NCBI GenBank assembly: GCA_964463255.1
Contig: CAYXBC010000057.1
Location: 1 to 36,438 of the forward strand
Source of the DNA: CAJBLF01 sp964463255
GTDB taxonomy: Bacteria; Patescibacteriota; Gracilibacteria; Absconditabacterales; Absconditicoccaceae
Length of the DNA: 36,438 nucleotides
Reading direction: 5' to 3'
The notes below the pieces were generated by a model. It saw only the letters and a program-made list of their open reading frames with translations. It was not told the DNA's origin and did no database searches. Numbering within the stretch: the first letter of the stretch is position 1; each line of letters starts with the position of its first letter. A program made the position numbers and the translations under genes. Shown in pieces: positions 1 to 9,393 of this stretch.

Positions 1-4
1 ATAT

Positions 5-81
<77 letters not shown>

Positions 82-102
82 TTATCACTTACTATGTTAT
101 AT

Positions 103-179
103 GGGCATGTAGCTCAGTTGGTTAGAGCGCGTCTCTGATAAGGACGAGGTCGGAGGTTCGAGTCCTCCCATGCCCACCA
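103..179 (+). tRNA. tRNA-Ile (GAT)
   Basis: Acceptor stem 103-109 pairs with 169-175. The anticodon stem 130-134/142-146 closes the loop 135-141 with anticodon GAT at 137-139. The discriminator A176 is followed by an encoded CCA (177-179). It lies 21 bases after tRNA-Phe, so the two are probably co-transcribed. Confidence 0.96.
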
Positions 180-278
180 AGACATAGATATATTAATGAG
201 ACAGGTGATTTTTCACTAGTTTGTGATTAGTAAATCTATTGGTAAATTACAATTGGTCGTTGTCAATTCAAGTCTAGT

Positions 279-352
279 CGGGGATTAGCTCAGATGGCTA
301 GAGCGCTTGGTTTGGGACCAAGAGGCCGCGAGTTCGAGTCCCGCATCCCCGA
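279..352 (+). tRNA. tRNA-Pro (TGG)
   Basis: Acceptor stem 279-285 pairs with 345-351. The anticodon stem 306-310/318-322 closes the loop 311-317 with anticodon TGG at 313-315. The discriminator is A352. Unlike the two tRNAs before it, CCA is not encoded, so it must be added after transcription. The 99 bases between it and tRNA-Ile hold nothing I recognise. Confidence 0.94.
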
Positions 353-360
353 AATCTTAG

Positions 361-694
361 ATTTCGACAACCCTTTCTTTTGGCTAGGTGGATGGCTAAA
401 ATGAAAGATCATTTTGTTCGCAATGGCGATACATCCCCTGAGGGTCTATTTTGACCTTATTCTCTGCTGTAAATACAATGATTCCAATTGAGAATTAATT
501 ATGTACAGCACTATGGTTTCGAAAAGAATGATAGCATGGTTTCCTTGGAAATCGTTGACTACCATGTCTAGTGAAATCAGTATTTTGTTTAAAATCGTTA
601 AAAATTCTCTTGCAATTTGTGTCTATATGTCTATGGTAACAATTCTACTTCTGTTTTTCGTTGTATATATTTTAACTTTTAATATATTTATCTA
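361..694 (+). other. Intergenic leader between tRNA-Pro and tuf
   Basis: About 330 bases with no convincing gene. A 64-codon hydrophobic ORF (501-695) ends in TAA whose last A is the first base of the tuf ATG; I take it as chance in AT-rich DNA. The region probably carries the tuf promoter and 5' leader, but I cannot place -35/-10 boxes with confidence. Just upstream of tuf the sequence is a T/A-rich tract without a Shine-Dalgarno motif. Confidence 0.4.
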
Positions 695-1867
695 ATGGCT
701 AACAAAATTCACGTTAATGTTGGTACTATTGGTCATGTAGATCATGGAAAGACAACATTGACATCTGCTATCACAGGCGTATTGGCAACTAAATGATTCG
801 CTCAATCTATGGCTTTTGACAAGATTGATAATGCTCCAGAAGAAAAGGCAAGAGGTATTACTATTAATACTAGACATGTGGAATACGAAAGTGCAACAAG
901 ACATTATGCTCATATCGACTGTCCTGGACATGCCGACTATATCAAAAACATGATTGTTGGTGCTGCTCAGATGGATGGAGCTATTCTTGTAGTAGCTGCT
1001 ACTGATGGACCTATGCCTCAGACAAGAGAACATGTTCTTCTTGCTCATCAGGTTAATGTACCTAAAATCGTTGTGTTTTTGAATAAATGCGATATGGTTT
1101 CTGATCCTGATGAATTGGATCTTGTAGAAGAAGAAATCAGAGAAGTATTAAAAAAGAATCACTATGATGGAGATGCTCCTATTATTAGAGGATCTGCTCT
1201 CAAGGCTATGGAAAATCCAACTGATGAAAATGGTGATGCTAAATGTGTTTGGGATCTTCTCAAAGCATTAGATGAATATATTCCTGTCCCAGAAAGAGAT
1301 AATGATAAACCATTCCTTATGCCAGTAGAAGATGTCTTCTCTATCAAAGGAAGAGGAACTGTTGCAACAGGAAGAATTGAAAGAGGAACCATCAAAATGA
1401 ATGATGAATTCGAAATCCTTGGACTTGGTGCTGAACCAAAGAAGACCGTCGTAACTGGAATAGAAATGTTCCACAAACAGTTTGATACTGCTGAAGCAGG
1501 AATGAATGTAGGATTGCTTCTCAGAGGAATTGAAAAAGATCAAATAGAAAGAGGACAGGTTCTCTGCAAACCAGGTACTGTCAAAGCACATAGTAAATTC
1601 GAAGCTGAAGTATATGTATTGAAGAAGGAAGAAGGTGGAAGACATACTCCTTTCATGACATGATACAGACCACAATTCTTTTTGAGAACTACGGATGTAA
1701 CAGGAACTGTAACGCTCAAATCCGGTGTTGAAATGATTATGCCTGGAGATAATGCAAAGATTGATGTTGAATTGATCTATCCAGTAGCTATGGAAGATGG
1801 ATTGAGATTTGCAATCAGAGAAGGTGGAAGAACTGTCTGAGCATGAGTAGTAACCAAAGTATTATAA
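695..1867 (+). CDS. tuf: Elongation factor Tu
   Basis: EF-Tu delivers aminoacyl-tRNA to the ribosomal A site as a GTP complex. The 390-aa product is close to the usual length. GTPase motifs are all visible: GHVDHGKT (residues 13-20), DCPGH (75-79), NKCD (130-133) and a SALKA-type G5. Domains 2 and 3 follow with typical sequence such as the RGTVATGRIERG stretch. In-frame TGA codons at 794, 1661, 1838 and 1844 stand where EF-Tu has glycine; a standard-code reading would give only a 284-aa internal fragment. It leads the ribosomal protein cluster; the usual upstream rpsL, rpsG and fusA are absent here and tRNAs stand in their place. The start is the ATG giving MANKIHVNVGTIGH. Confidence 0.98.
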
Positions 1868-1887
1868 TGTTTTCATACTAATTATTG

Positions 1888-1915
1888 CTCCGCCCCGGAG
1901 TCCTCTGGGGTGGAG
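1888..1915 (+). promoter_or_regulatory. GC-rich hairpin between tuf and rpsJ
   Basis: A 9-bp stem (1888-1896 with 1907-1915, one G-U pair) closes a 10-base loop in which GGA and TCC can pair further. It is by far the most GC-rich stretch of the surrounding DNA. No T-run follows it (the sequence continues AGTTAAATAG), so it is not a standard intrinsic terminator. It could be a processing site, a pause or attenuation element, or a weak terminator separating tuf from the ribosomal protein genes. Confidence 0.55.
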
Positions 1916-1960
1916 AGTTAAATAGTAAGAAAAAATGTTTTACTCTATACCTTTATTAGT

Positions 1961-2287
1961 ATGGCTGATAAAATTGCTCAAAAAACTAAGCTGAGGATTA
2001 AATTAAAGAGTTATGATATAAAGATGCTTGAATCATCTGTAGGCAAGGTGGTTGGACTTCTGATTAAATCAGGTGCAAGCATAAAATGACCCATTCCGCT
2101 TCCTAAGCAGAGAAAACTCTATACGGTCTTGAAGTCAAACTTCAAATTCAAGAATGCTAGAGAGCAATTCGAGAGAATTACCTATTCCAGAATGATTGAT
2201 GTCGTTGAGACATGAACAAAAACTATGGAATATCTCCAAAACCTCGCTATACCAGTTGGTGTTATGGTTGATGTGAAAGTATTCTAG
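1961..2287 (+). CDS. rpsJ: 30S ribosomal protein S10
   Basis: Product of 108 aa, normal for S10, a 30S head protein that in other bacteria also binds NusB in transcription antitermination. The family signature GPIPLP is intact; its glycine is encoded by TGA. The REQFE motif and the C-terminal strand ending in VDVKVF also match. The ATG at 1961 gives the expected N-terminus (KLRIKLKSYD). It opens the S10 part of the cluster, preceded by an ACCTTTAT tract (1949-1956) and no Shine-Dalgarno site. Confidence 0.97.
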
Positions 2288-2353
2288 CCCATAAAAAATG
2301 TTTATCCATTAGGCGTGAATATCATTATTTAGTTTATTAGCTTAGAAAATATC

Positions 2354-2956
2354 ATGGACAAAGGTTGACTTATCGTAACAAAGCAGGAGATGACCAAGAT
2401 GCGGATTGATGACGCTTTCGTAGCTGTCACGCTCTTGAAATTAATTCCTCAGGAAGTTGTAAGATATAAGACCCAGGAGAAAGATGGGTATATATCAGCT
2501 GTTGTGGGTATCGAAAAGAAAGAACTCAAAAAAGATAAATGACAGAAAATCTCTTATAGAAAGATGCAGGAATATAAGGTCGACGATTCATTTGTTTCTG
2601 CTCACCAGGCTGGTTCAGTGCTTGATCTAGGTTTGATTGATGGTGTTACTCACGTCGATGTGACTGGTATCTCCAAAGGAAAAGGATTTCAGGGTATGGT
2701 CAAAAAATTTCATATCAAAGGTTGATGAGCTACGCATGGTCACAAATTTACTAGAACTGGTTGATCAAAAGGAAATAGAAAACCGAGAAGGACATTAAAA
2801 GGTCATCCTCATGCAGGACATATGGGTGTCCAACGCATAACACTCAAAAATATTCCTATCATCGATAAGATCATCAAAGATAATGAGGCATTGGTCGTGC
2901 TCAAGTGATCTATCCCCGGCGCTTATAACTCGTTGGTGACCTTGACCATCAAATAG
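2354..2956 (+). CDS. rplC: 50S ribosomal protein L3
   Basis: 200-aa product. L3 is an early 23S rRNA assembly protein whose central loop approaches the peptidyl transferase centre. Family hallmarks are visible: GISKGKGFQGMVKKF, the GGGATHGHKF-like segment, GSKGNRKP and the GHMG motif. TGA supplies several of these glycines, including two in a row in the loop. The start ATG at 2354 gives MDKGGLIVTKQEMTKM, matching the usual 'G.K.GMT..F' N-terminus in spirit. Confidence 0.96.
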
Positions 2957-2985
2957 TCTTTTATGTTTTTTCACCTCTCTATACC

Positions 2986-3615
2986 ATGGCATATACAGTA
3001 GATATATATGATAAAGACGGGAAAGTTATCTCTACGTTCGCCCTTGATGAGACAGTATTCGATGATTCATTGGTTAATAAGGATCTTATCCACGAATATT
3101 ATCTCTTACAGACAAGCAACGCTCGTCACAATATCGCTTCCGTCAAAGGAAGATGAGAAGTCCAATGATCAGGAAGAAAACTCTATAAACAGAAAGGAAC
3201 AGGAGGTGCAAGACCATGAGATAAAAATTCTCCTGTGAGAAGATGATGAGGAGTTGCATTCGGTCCAAGAGGCAATGAGAATTATACCAAATCCATGAAT
3301 AAGAAAGCTAGAAGGATTGCTCTCAACAGTATCATCACCCTCAAAGCAAAGGCTGGCGAACTTATGGGTCTCAAAGATATTTCTTTGGATGCTCCGAAGA
3401 CTAAAGATGCTCATGCAATTCTCAAGAATATAGGAATAGCAGATAAAAAAGTACTTTTTGTCTTAGCTGAAAAAGATCCAAATATCCAGAAATCATTCAG
3501 AAATCTTCCTAAAGTAAAATATCTTTACGCTGACTATCTCAATCCTGCAGATCTTATGTCCTACCATACTATCCTTTTCATGGAATCAGTTTTGAAAAAT
3601 CTCAATAGCAAATAA
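2986..3615 (+). CDS. rplD: 50S ribosomal protein L4
   Basis: 209-aa product. L4 binds 23S rRNA and its extended loop lines the exit tunnel; in some bacteria it also autoregulates the S10 operon. The loop motif (KGRGEVQGSGRKLYKQKGTG then GGARPG and the RGGGVAFGPR segment) is clear, with several glycines written as TGA. The C-terminal half carries LPKVKYLYADYLNPADLMSY, a typical L4 ending. Start ATG 2986 lies 29 bases after rplC. Confidence 0.96.
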
Positions 3616-3644
3616 TTTTTTTTACTACCTTTATATGTATCCCT

Positions 3645-3986
3645 ATGACCTTTAAGCAAATACTTCAAGCGAGAGCTAAGAAAAACGCTACTGGAAAAGT
3701 CATCAAGAAGGTTTCCCCTTATGGAGTCATTATTTCGCCTATAGTTACCGAAAAGACCCATAAACAACAGGAATCTCAGAACAAATATTCGTTCAAAGTT
3801 CATAAGGATGCCAACAAGAGCGATATCAAACAAGCGATTGCTTTTCTTTACAAGGCACAACCTGAATCCGTAAGTATCGTCAATGTTACCTACAAATGAA
3901 GAAATCAGAGAAAACTTGTCAGGAAAGCCTTTAAGAAGGCTATCGTTACTCTTTCCAAGAAAGACAAGATAGAATTGTGATCATAA
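3645..3986 (+). CDS. rplW: 50S ribosomal protein L23
   Basis: 113-aa product. L23 sits at the exit tunnel and is the docking site for trigger factor and SRP. The family start SPIVTEKT and the strand KYSFKVHKDANKSDIKQAI are present, followed by VNVTYK. An in-frame TGA at 3897 precedes a basic tail; a standard-code reading would lose that tail. An ATG at 3635 is out of frame; 3645 is the only suitable start. Confidence 0.95.
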
Positions 3987-4032
3987 TCACCCTTCCTATC
4001 TCCGTATTTTACCTTTTATAGCATACAAGAAG

Positions 4033-4881
4033 ATGGCACTCAAGAAATATAAACCATATACTCCATCAAGACGTTATATGATCTGATACGATTTTTCTGA
4101 TTTGACGAAGAAAAGACCAGAAAAGTCTTTGACTACGTCCTTGGGAAGAACTTGAGGAAGAAATAATTCTGGAAAAGCTGTTTCCAGGTCCATCTGATGA
4201 GGACATAAAAGACTTTATAGATTGATAGATTTCAAATGATATGATAAGACCAATATCCCTGCTAAAGTAGTTAGTGTAGAATATGATCCTTATAGAACTT
4301 CAAGAATAGCATTACTTAATTTCGCTGATGGAGAAAAGAGATATGTACTCGCATGGAAAACTATCAAAGTCGGTGATGCAGTCATTTGTGGAGATAAAGC
4401 ACCGATAGCTCATGGAAATAGGAAACAACTCAAAGATATCCCAGAAGGAGTTAATATATTCAACCTTGAAGTCACTCCATTATCTTCAGGTAAACTCATC
4501 AAGACTGCGTGATCATATGCAACGCTTGTGGGTAAAGATGCTGTACTCAAGATTATCTTCATCAAGATGCCTTCAGGAGAAGTAAGAAAATTCGATGAAA
4601 ATTGTTATGCTACTATTTGAGAAATCGGTAATGATCAGCATCAACATGTAGTTATCGGAAAAGCAGGAAGACAAAGATGGCTTGGAAAGAAACCACATGT
4701 CTTGGGAAAAAATATGAATCCAGTTGATCATCCGCATGGTTGATGAGAATGACATTCACCTATTGGTCTCAAGAGATGACAGAAATCGTTTGCCGGAAAA
4801 AGAGTTACTCCCGGTATCAAAACCAGAAAAAATAGAAAATCATCTACGAAATTCATTATTTCAAGAAGAACAAAGAATTAG
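4033..4881 (+). CDS. rplB: 50S ribosomal protein L2
   Basis: 282-aa product, near the standard length. L2 binds 23S rRNA near the peptidyl transferase centre and bridges to the 30S. Motifs run in order: N-terminal YKPYTPSRR, GRNNSG, GGHKRLYR, the RIALLNFADGEKRY core and the C-terminal MNPVDHPHGGGEGHSPIG. In the last motif three of four clustered glycines (residues 237, 238, 240) are TGA. Under the standard code the gene would appear as many fragments. Start ATG 4033 gives MALKKYKPYTPSRR. Confidence 0.97.
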
Positions 4882-4956
4882 TTTGCTGTTTATACTCCAG
4901 TTTTCGAACAAATATCCATTCATCTATAATTTATCATTTAAAATGTAATTAAAAAC

Positions 4957-5214
4957 ATGGCAAGATCACTCAAAAAATGATTCTATGTGAATGAGAAGAT
5001 ATTAATCAAAGTAAAGAAGATGAACGAGGCAGGTGATAAGAAAGTCATCAAGGTTCGAGATAGGGCATGTCACATAGTTCCTGATATGATAGGGTTAACC
5101 TTCGCTGTACATAATGGGAAGCAATTCGTCAGCGTCTATGTCACTGAAGATATGATTGGTCATAGATTGGGTGAGTTTGTTCCAACTAGGACATTTAGAG
5201 GACATCCGTTCTAA
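4957..5214 (+). CDS. rpsS: 30S ribosomal protein S19
   Basis: 85-aa product of the usual size. S19 is a 30S head protein next to S13. N-terminal MARSLKKGF matches the family's 'RSLKKGPF' start with the glycine as TGA. The C-terminal motif GHRLGEFVPTRTFRGH is textbook. TTTATCA (4930-4936) lies 20 bases upstream of the ATG; there is no Shine-Dalgarno site. Confidence 0.97.
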
Positions 5215-5256
5215 TACATCTACCATCCCAAATTTATAATTTAAAAACTTTGTATT

Positions 5257-5619
5257 ATGGTGATCACTTCAAAAAAACCAGTAGATAATAATCTTACAGC
5301 TACCTTGAAATATGCATTGGTCTCTGATAAGAAGATGGCATTGATGGCACAGATGGTATCAGGCAAAAAAGTTGATGATGCGTTAACGCTATTACATCTT
5401 TTGCCTAAGAAAGCGGCAACGTTTCTCTATAAAGTTATCAAATCTGCTTATGCCAATGCTACGACGAATGGAACGTATGACGCCAAAAAACTCTATATCG
5501 ACAAGATAGAGGTAGGAAGATGACCAAAAATTCAGAGAGTCAGATTCGCTTCCAGATCAAGAATAAGTCATTATGTAAAATACAGATCTTTCGTAAAAGT
5601 CTTTTTACATGTTAAGTAA
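5257..5619 (+). CDS. rplV: 50S ribosomal protein L22
   Basis: 120-aa product. L22 reaches into the exit tunnel through a long hairpin. Visible are KYALVSDKKMALMAQMVSGK (first helix), A-L-LLHLLPKKAA and the SAYANA segment. After an in-frame TGA (5521) comes GPKIQRVRFASRSR, the conserved hairpin with its leading glycine. The ATG at 5257 follows rpsS by 42 bases. Confidence 0.95.
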
Positions 5620-5627
5620 AGCACACT

Positions 5628-6293
5628 ATGTGAGCAAAAGCCCATCCAATAGGAATGAGAGTAGGAATAATGAAATCACGGCCTGCAGAATGGTTCGCTA
5701 AAACTAAGAGGACTGGAGCGGATTTTTTCGTCGAGGACATTAAGATGAGAAAATTCGTCGATGATACATTCGGTAGATCAGGTATCTCCAAGGTCATTGT
5801 AAGAAAGACCGCTAAAGAATGAGAGATTATCATATTTTCCTCGAAAGTCGGAGTCTTGATGGGTAAAAATTGAGCGAAGATCAAAGAATTCGAAGAAGCA
5901 TTGAAAAAGAAATTCTGAAAAGATATGAAAATTATCATCAAGGAAGTAAAAATCCCTGAACTCTCTGCCAAAATTATGGCTGAGTTTATCGCTTCACAAC
6001 TTGAAGCTAGGATGCCTTTCAGAAAGGTCGCTAAAAATGTCTTGCAGAAAGTTATGGAGAAATGAGCTGCAGGCATCAAAATCCAAGTAGGTGGTAGGCT
6101 CTGAGGAACTGATATCGCAAGAACTGAGAAATTCATCGAAGGTAGGGTATCACTCCAGACATTTAGATCAGATATCGACTTCTATTATCTTCAAGCGAGG
6201 ACTAAATACGGAATGCTCGGTGTAAAAGTTTGGATTGAGAAATGAATCCTCTACAATAAATCTGCCAATGCAGCTAAAAAGATTGCCTTATAG
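5628..6293 (+). CDS. rpsC: 30S ribosomal protein S3
   Basis: 221-aa product. S3 forms part of the mRNA entry site with S4 and S5. The second codon is TGA, giving MGAKAHPIGMR, which matches the almost invariant family start MG.K.HP.G.R; this is strong evidence for TGA as glycine. The KH domain loop is GKNG (residues 79-82) with its second glycine as TGA. The C-terminal domain has the motif GAAGIKIQVGGRLGGTDIAR and ends with a typical GVKVWI strand. The gene starts only 8 bases after rplV. Confidence 0.97.
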
Positions 6294-6320
6294 TATTTTA
6301 TTTATTTTGATCAAATTCCG

Positions 6321-6740
6321 ATGTTGTTGACACCAAAAAGATGGAAATATAGGAAGCCTATCATCAGACAGCTCAGGTGAAAGAGTTTCAGATGATCTAC
6401 CGTAGCTTTCTGACAGTATGGACTCAAGGCTATTACCAGTTCCTATGTAACTAATAGGGAAATAGAGGCTGCCAGAAAAGTCATTGTAAGGTCAATCAAA
6501 AAGACCGGTAAAATGTGGATCAGAATATTTCCTGATGTTCCTTTCACCAAGAAAGGTCTTGAAATGCCCATGGGAACAGGAAAAGGAGATGTAGATATCT
6601 ATACTGCAGCAGTTAGAAAATGAAGGGTTCTTTTCGAACTCATGTGAATACCTAGAGAAGCTGCTAAGGAGGCATTGATCAAGGCTTCCAAGAAATTATC
6701 ACTCAAAGCGAGGTTCGTAGAGAGATGAGAAATTAAATAA
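6321..6740 (+). CDS. rplP: 50S ribosomal protein L16
   Basis: 139-aa product of normal length. L16 contacts tRNA elbows near the A site. It starts MLLTPKRWKYRKP, then has a G-rich loop with STVAFGQYGLKA, and the middle motif FPDVPFTKKGLEMPMGTGKG is diagnostic. Several glycines are TGA. The stop is TAA at 6738. Confidence 0.96.
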
Positions 6741-6790
6741 ATTATCTTTTCATTGTACGTCACTAGCAAACAATTTATCATATAAAATAT

Positions 6791-7264
6791 ATGTCTATGA
6801 AAGCAAAGGTTAGTTTCATGAAAGAGCTGGAAGATAAGAGTCTCAAAGAACTTGTCCAGATGAGAAGGGAATTTCAACACGAACTCCATTCCTATAAGAT
6901 GAAAAATGCTATCAAAGGACTCAAGGAGACCCACAAGATTGGTGATACCAAAGTCAAAATAGCAAGATTAAATACCGTTTTAACTCGTAAAGCAAAGGAA
7001 AAAAATGGTGGTAATAGGGGAAATAAGAGTATTAAGGAATTCATCTGAGAAGTAATCAGCGACAAAACTGATAAGACTCGTACCGTTTTGGTGAAGTCTG
7101 TTAAGATGCATCCATTATATAAAAAGAGATTCATCGTAAGAAAAAGATATTATGCTCATGATGAAGAAAATGTTTCCAAACTCTGAGATAATGTAAAAAT
7201 CAGAGAATGTAAACCTATAAGCAAGCTCAAGAAGCGGAAACTTATCGAAGTCATCAAGGCGTAA
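6791..7264 (+). CDS. L29-S17 single frame (rpmC-rpsQ fusion, or internal start for S17)
   Basis: One 157-aa frame covers two ribosomal proteins that are normally separate. Residues 1-64 are L29 (50S, tunnel exit), with the ELVQMRREFQHELHSYKM helix and IARLNTVL ending. Residues about 80-157 are S17 (30S), with GEVISDKTDKTRTVLV, HPLYKKRF, KKRYYAHDE-like and GDNVKIRECKPISKLKK. The codon between them (7046-7048) is TGA, glycine here and a conserved glycine in S17. No ATG, GTG or TTG in frame can start S17. A non-canonical ATT at 7031 lies 10 bases after AGGGG (7016-7020), the only Shine-Dalgarno-like site I noticed in the cluster. L29 and S17 belong to different subunits, so a stable fusion would be surprising. 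Confidence 0.9.
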
Positions 7265-7291
7265 TTTTATTTATTTCATTCATATCTTCTC

Positions 7292-7672
7292 ATGTTAAAG
7301 AACGAAACGAATGTCATCATAGCTGACAATACTTGAGCGAAGAAGTGACAAATATTCAGAATCCTCAAATGATCCAATGCTAAGACAGCAACCATAGGTG
7401 ATAGGGTTATGATCGCTATCAAGGAAGCTTTGCCCACTAGCGCTATCAAGAAATGAACTATAGCACAGGCTTTGGTTGTAAGAATCAAAAAGGAGATCAC
7501 TAGAAAAGATTGAACACATGTTAGATTCTGAGATAATGCAGTTATCCTTATGTCTAAGGATGCAAAATGAGAGATCAAGCCGATAGGTAAGAGAATTTTC
7601 TGACCTGTAGCAAGAGAGCTCAGACAGTTGTGATACAAAGTGATTACTAATATGGCTGAAGAAGTTGTATAA
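7292..7672 (+). CDS. rplN: 50S ribosomal protein L14
   Basis: 126-aa product. L14 forms intersubunit bridges with 16S rRNA and is contacted by ribosome silencing factor in other bacteria. Motifs: ADNTGAKKGQIFRIL, GDRVMIAIKEALP, KKGTIAQALVVRIKKE and the C-terminal GPVARELRQLGYKVITNMAEEVV. Glycines in most of these are TGA, so the gene is very fragmented in the standard code. Start ATG 7292 gives MLKNETNVIIADN. Confidence 0.96.
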
Positions 7673-7726
7673 ACTCAACAATTACTGATTACTATCAAAA
7701 TCTATTTATTCTTATCTGTTATCATC

Positions 7727-8020
7727 ATGAAAAAATTAAAAGCCTGAGATCCTGTTATCATGATCACTGGGAAATATAAATGAAAGATATCAACTATCCA
7801 GGGATTCGTAGATGATGATCATGTAATCGTCAAATGAGTTAATGAGGTAAAGAGAGCTACAAAAGGAAAGTGATTCCTTAAAAAAACGCTTCCTGCTCAT
7901 GTATCTAATATGATGTATTATATCGAGGAACAGAAGAAAGCGACTAAGGTCAAAATCATCACGGACAAAAAATGAAAAAAAACAAGGGAAGCTAAAAAGG
8001 TCAAGCTCACTCTGAAATAA
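7727..8020 (+). CDS. rplX: 50S ribosomal protein L24
   Basis: 97-aa product. L24 is one of the assembly-initiator proteins of the 50S. The N-terminal KOW motif is present (AGDPVIMITGKYKGKISTIQG) with its glycines partly as TGA, followed by VNEVKRATKGKGF and a lysine-rich C-terminus. The start ATG at 7727 lies 54 bases after rplN. Confidence 0.93.
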
Positions 8021-8052
8021 TATCTTTTTTTATTGCCTTTATTCTTCATTTC

Positions 8053-8592
8053 ATGAATACATTAGAAGCGTTCAATACTAAAGTTCTCAAAAACCTTCAG
8101 AAACAACTTGCTATCAAAAATATCAATGCTGTTCCGAAGATCAATAAAGTAATCGTCTCTATCGGGATTGGTTCTTTGGCTACTAGGAAATCTGTCAAGG
8201 ATTTCGATGAATTTGAAAAGATCATCACTAAGATAACTGGTCAGAAAGCTCGTGTTTATAAATCCAAAAAAGCTATATCAAACTTTAAGCTGAGAGAAGG
8301 TATACCTGTTATGCTTCAGACTACTTTGAGAAAACAGAAAGCATATGATTTCCTCGATAGATTTATGAAATTGGTCATGCCGAGGTTGAGGGACTTTACT
8401 GGATTCACTGAGAAAAATTTCGATGGACAATGAAATTTCTCTATCTGACTTCCTAACTATAATATCTTTCCCGAACTTTCCTTGGATGATGTTTCGACTA
8501 CTATGGGACTCCAGATTACTATCGTGACTACTACTAAGGATAACGCTCATGCTAAAGCATTACTTCAATGATTATGATTTATATTCAAATAA
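8053..8592 (+). CDS. rplE: 50S ribosomal protein L5
   Basis: 179-aa product of standard length. L5 binds 5S rRNA and contacts the P-site tRNA. Motifs: VPKINKVIVSIGIG, ITGQKARVYKSKKAISNFKLREG, MPRLRDFTGF and, after a TGA glycine, GNFSIGLPNYNIFPE. The end has TTTKDNAHAKALLQGLGF. A GCCTTTATT tract lies upstream of the ATG. Confidence 0.97.
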
Positions 8593-8670
8593 TACGATCG
8601 TCGATATCTGGCCTCTATCAAGTGTCATCTATCCATCGTCTCCATCCATTTATCAATTTATATTAGCGTA

Positions 8671-8886
8671 ATGGCAAAAACTTCACTCAAAGCTAAGCAA
8701 CGGAAAATGTATGAGCAGAGATTCTCCCAATGAAAAGCATTGGAACAGCCTGCTAAATATTACAACAGATGTAGAATATGCGGTAGATCCAAGTCGTATA
8801 TCAGAGATTTCGGTTGTTGCAGGGTCTGTCTGAGAAAATATGCCAGAGAAGGAAATGTTATGTGATTAAGAAAATCAAGTTGGTAA
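8671..8886 (+). CDS. rpsN: 30S ribosomal protein S14, zinc-binding type
   Basis: 71-aa product, the short zinc-binding form of S14. The ribbon cysteines are C34/C37 and C50/C53 (CRIC and CRVC), with an extra C49. The ending REGNVMGLRKSSW matches the family's 'G.RKSSW' C-terminus with glycine as TGA. TTTATCA (8649-8655) is 15 bases upstream of the start. Confidence 0.96.
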
Positions 8887-8943
8887 TCATCATTCTCTCA
8901 TAGCAGTCTTTCACCATCATTTATCATTAAATCATACTCTTCA

Positions 8944-9348
8944 ATGACGTATATCAACGCTCCAGTGCATGATCTCCTTATCAGGATCAAAAACGCATAT
9001 ATGGCCAGGAAGGCTTCTGTCGACTATGTTCCTTTTTCTAATTTCAAGGTAAATATTCTTGAACTTCTCAAACAATATGGATTTATCCAGAAATTCGATG
9101 TCGTGACTGAGGGAGCCAAGAGACATATCAATATTTTTCTTAAGAAAGTAGTAAATCCCGTCAATGATGTCCCTAACATCAAATTTTTCTCTAAACCATC
9201 AAGACCTCGGTACGTAAGCTACAAAAATATTACTTCGGTAGCATGAGGGAAAGGTATCGGTATCATTTCCACTAATCAATGACTTATGCCTGCCCATGTA
9301 GCGAAGCAGAAGAAACTTGGAGGTGAACTTATCGCTGAGATATATTAA
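8944..9348 (+). CDS. rpsH: 30S ribosomal protein S8
   Basis: 134-aa product. S8 binds the central domain of 16S rRNA and in other bacteria represses the spc operon. Family features: DLLIRIKNAYMA near the N-terminus, ELLKQYGFIQKF, SKPSRPRYV and the C-terminal GKGIGIISTNQGLMPAHVAKQ with KLGGELIAEIY. Glycines of the last domain include TGA at 9244 and 9280. TTTATCA (8920-8926) lies 17 bases upstream. Confidence 0.96.
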
Positions 9349-9393
9349 AAAACATTAGTAGCATTATTCATTTATCAATTTATCATACGTGTT

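Noticed and set aside
351..365. Six-base inverted repeat GAAATC/GATTTC at the 3' end of tRNA-Pro
   Set aside because: It overlaps the tRNA acceptor end and has no T-run; too short to call a terminator.
501..695. 64-codon hydrophobic ORF ending with TAA overlapping the tuf ATG by one base
   Set aside because: The overlap looks like translational coupling, but the peptide is low in information, made of T-rich codons, and resembles nothing known; chance in AT-rich leader DNA is more likely.
692..1048. Minus-strand ORF opposite tuf (118 codons)
   Set aside because: Shadow of the EF-Tu coding sequence; the plus-strand frame is conserved EF-Tu.
5612..6136. Minus-strand ORF opposite rpsC (174 codons)
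   Set aside because: Opposite the S3 gene, which explains the whole stretch once TGA is glycine.
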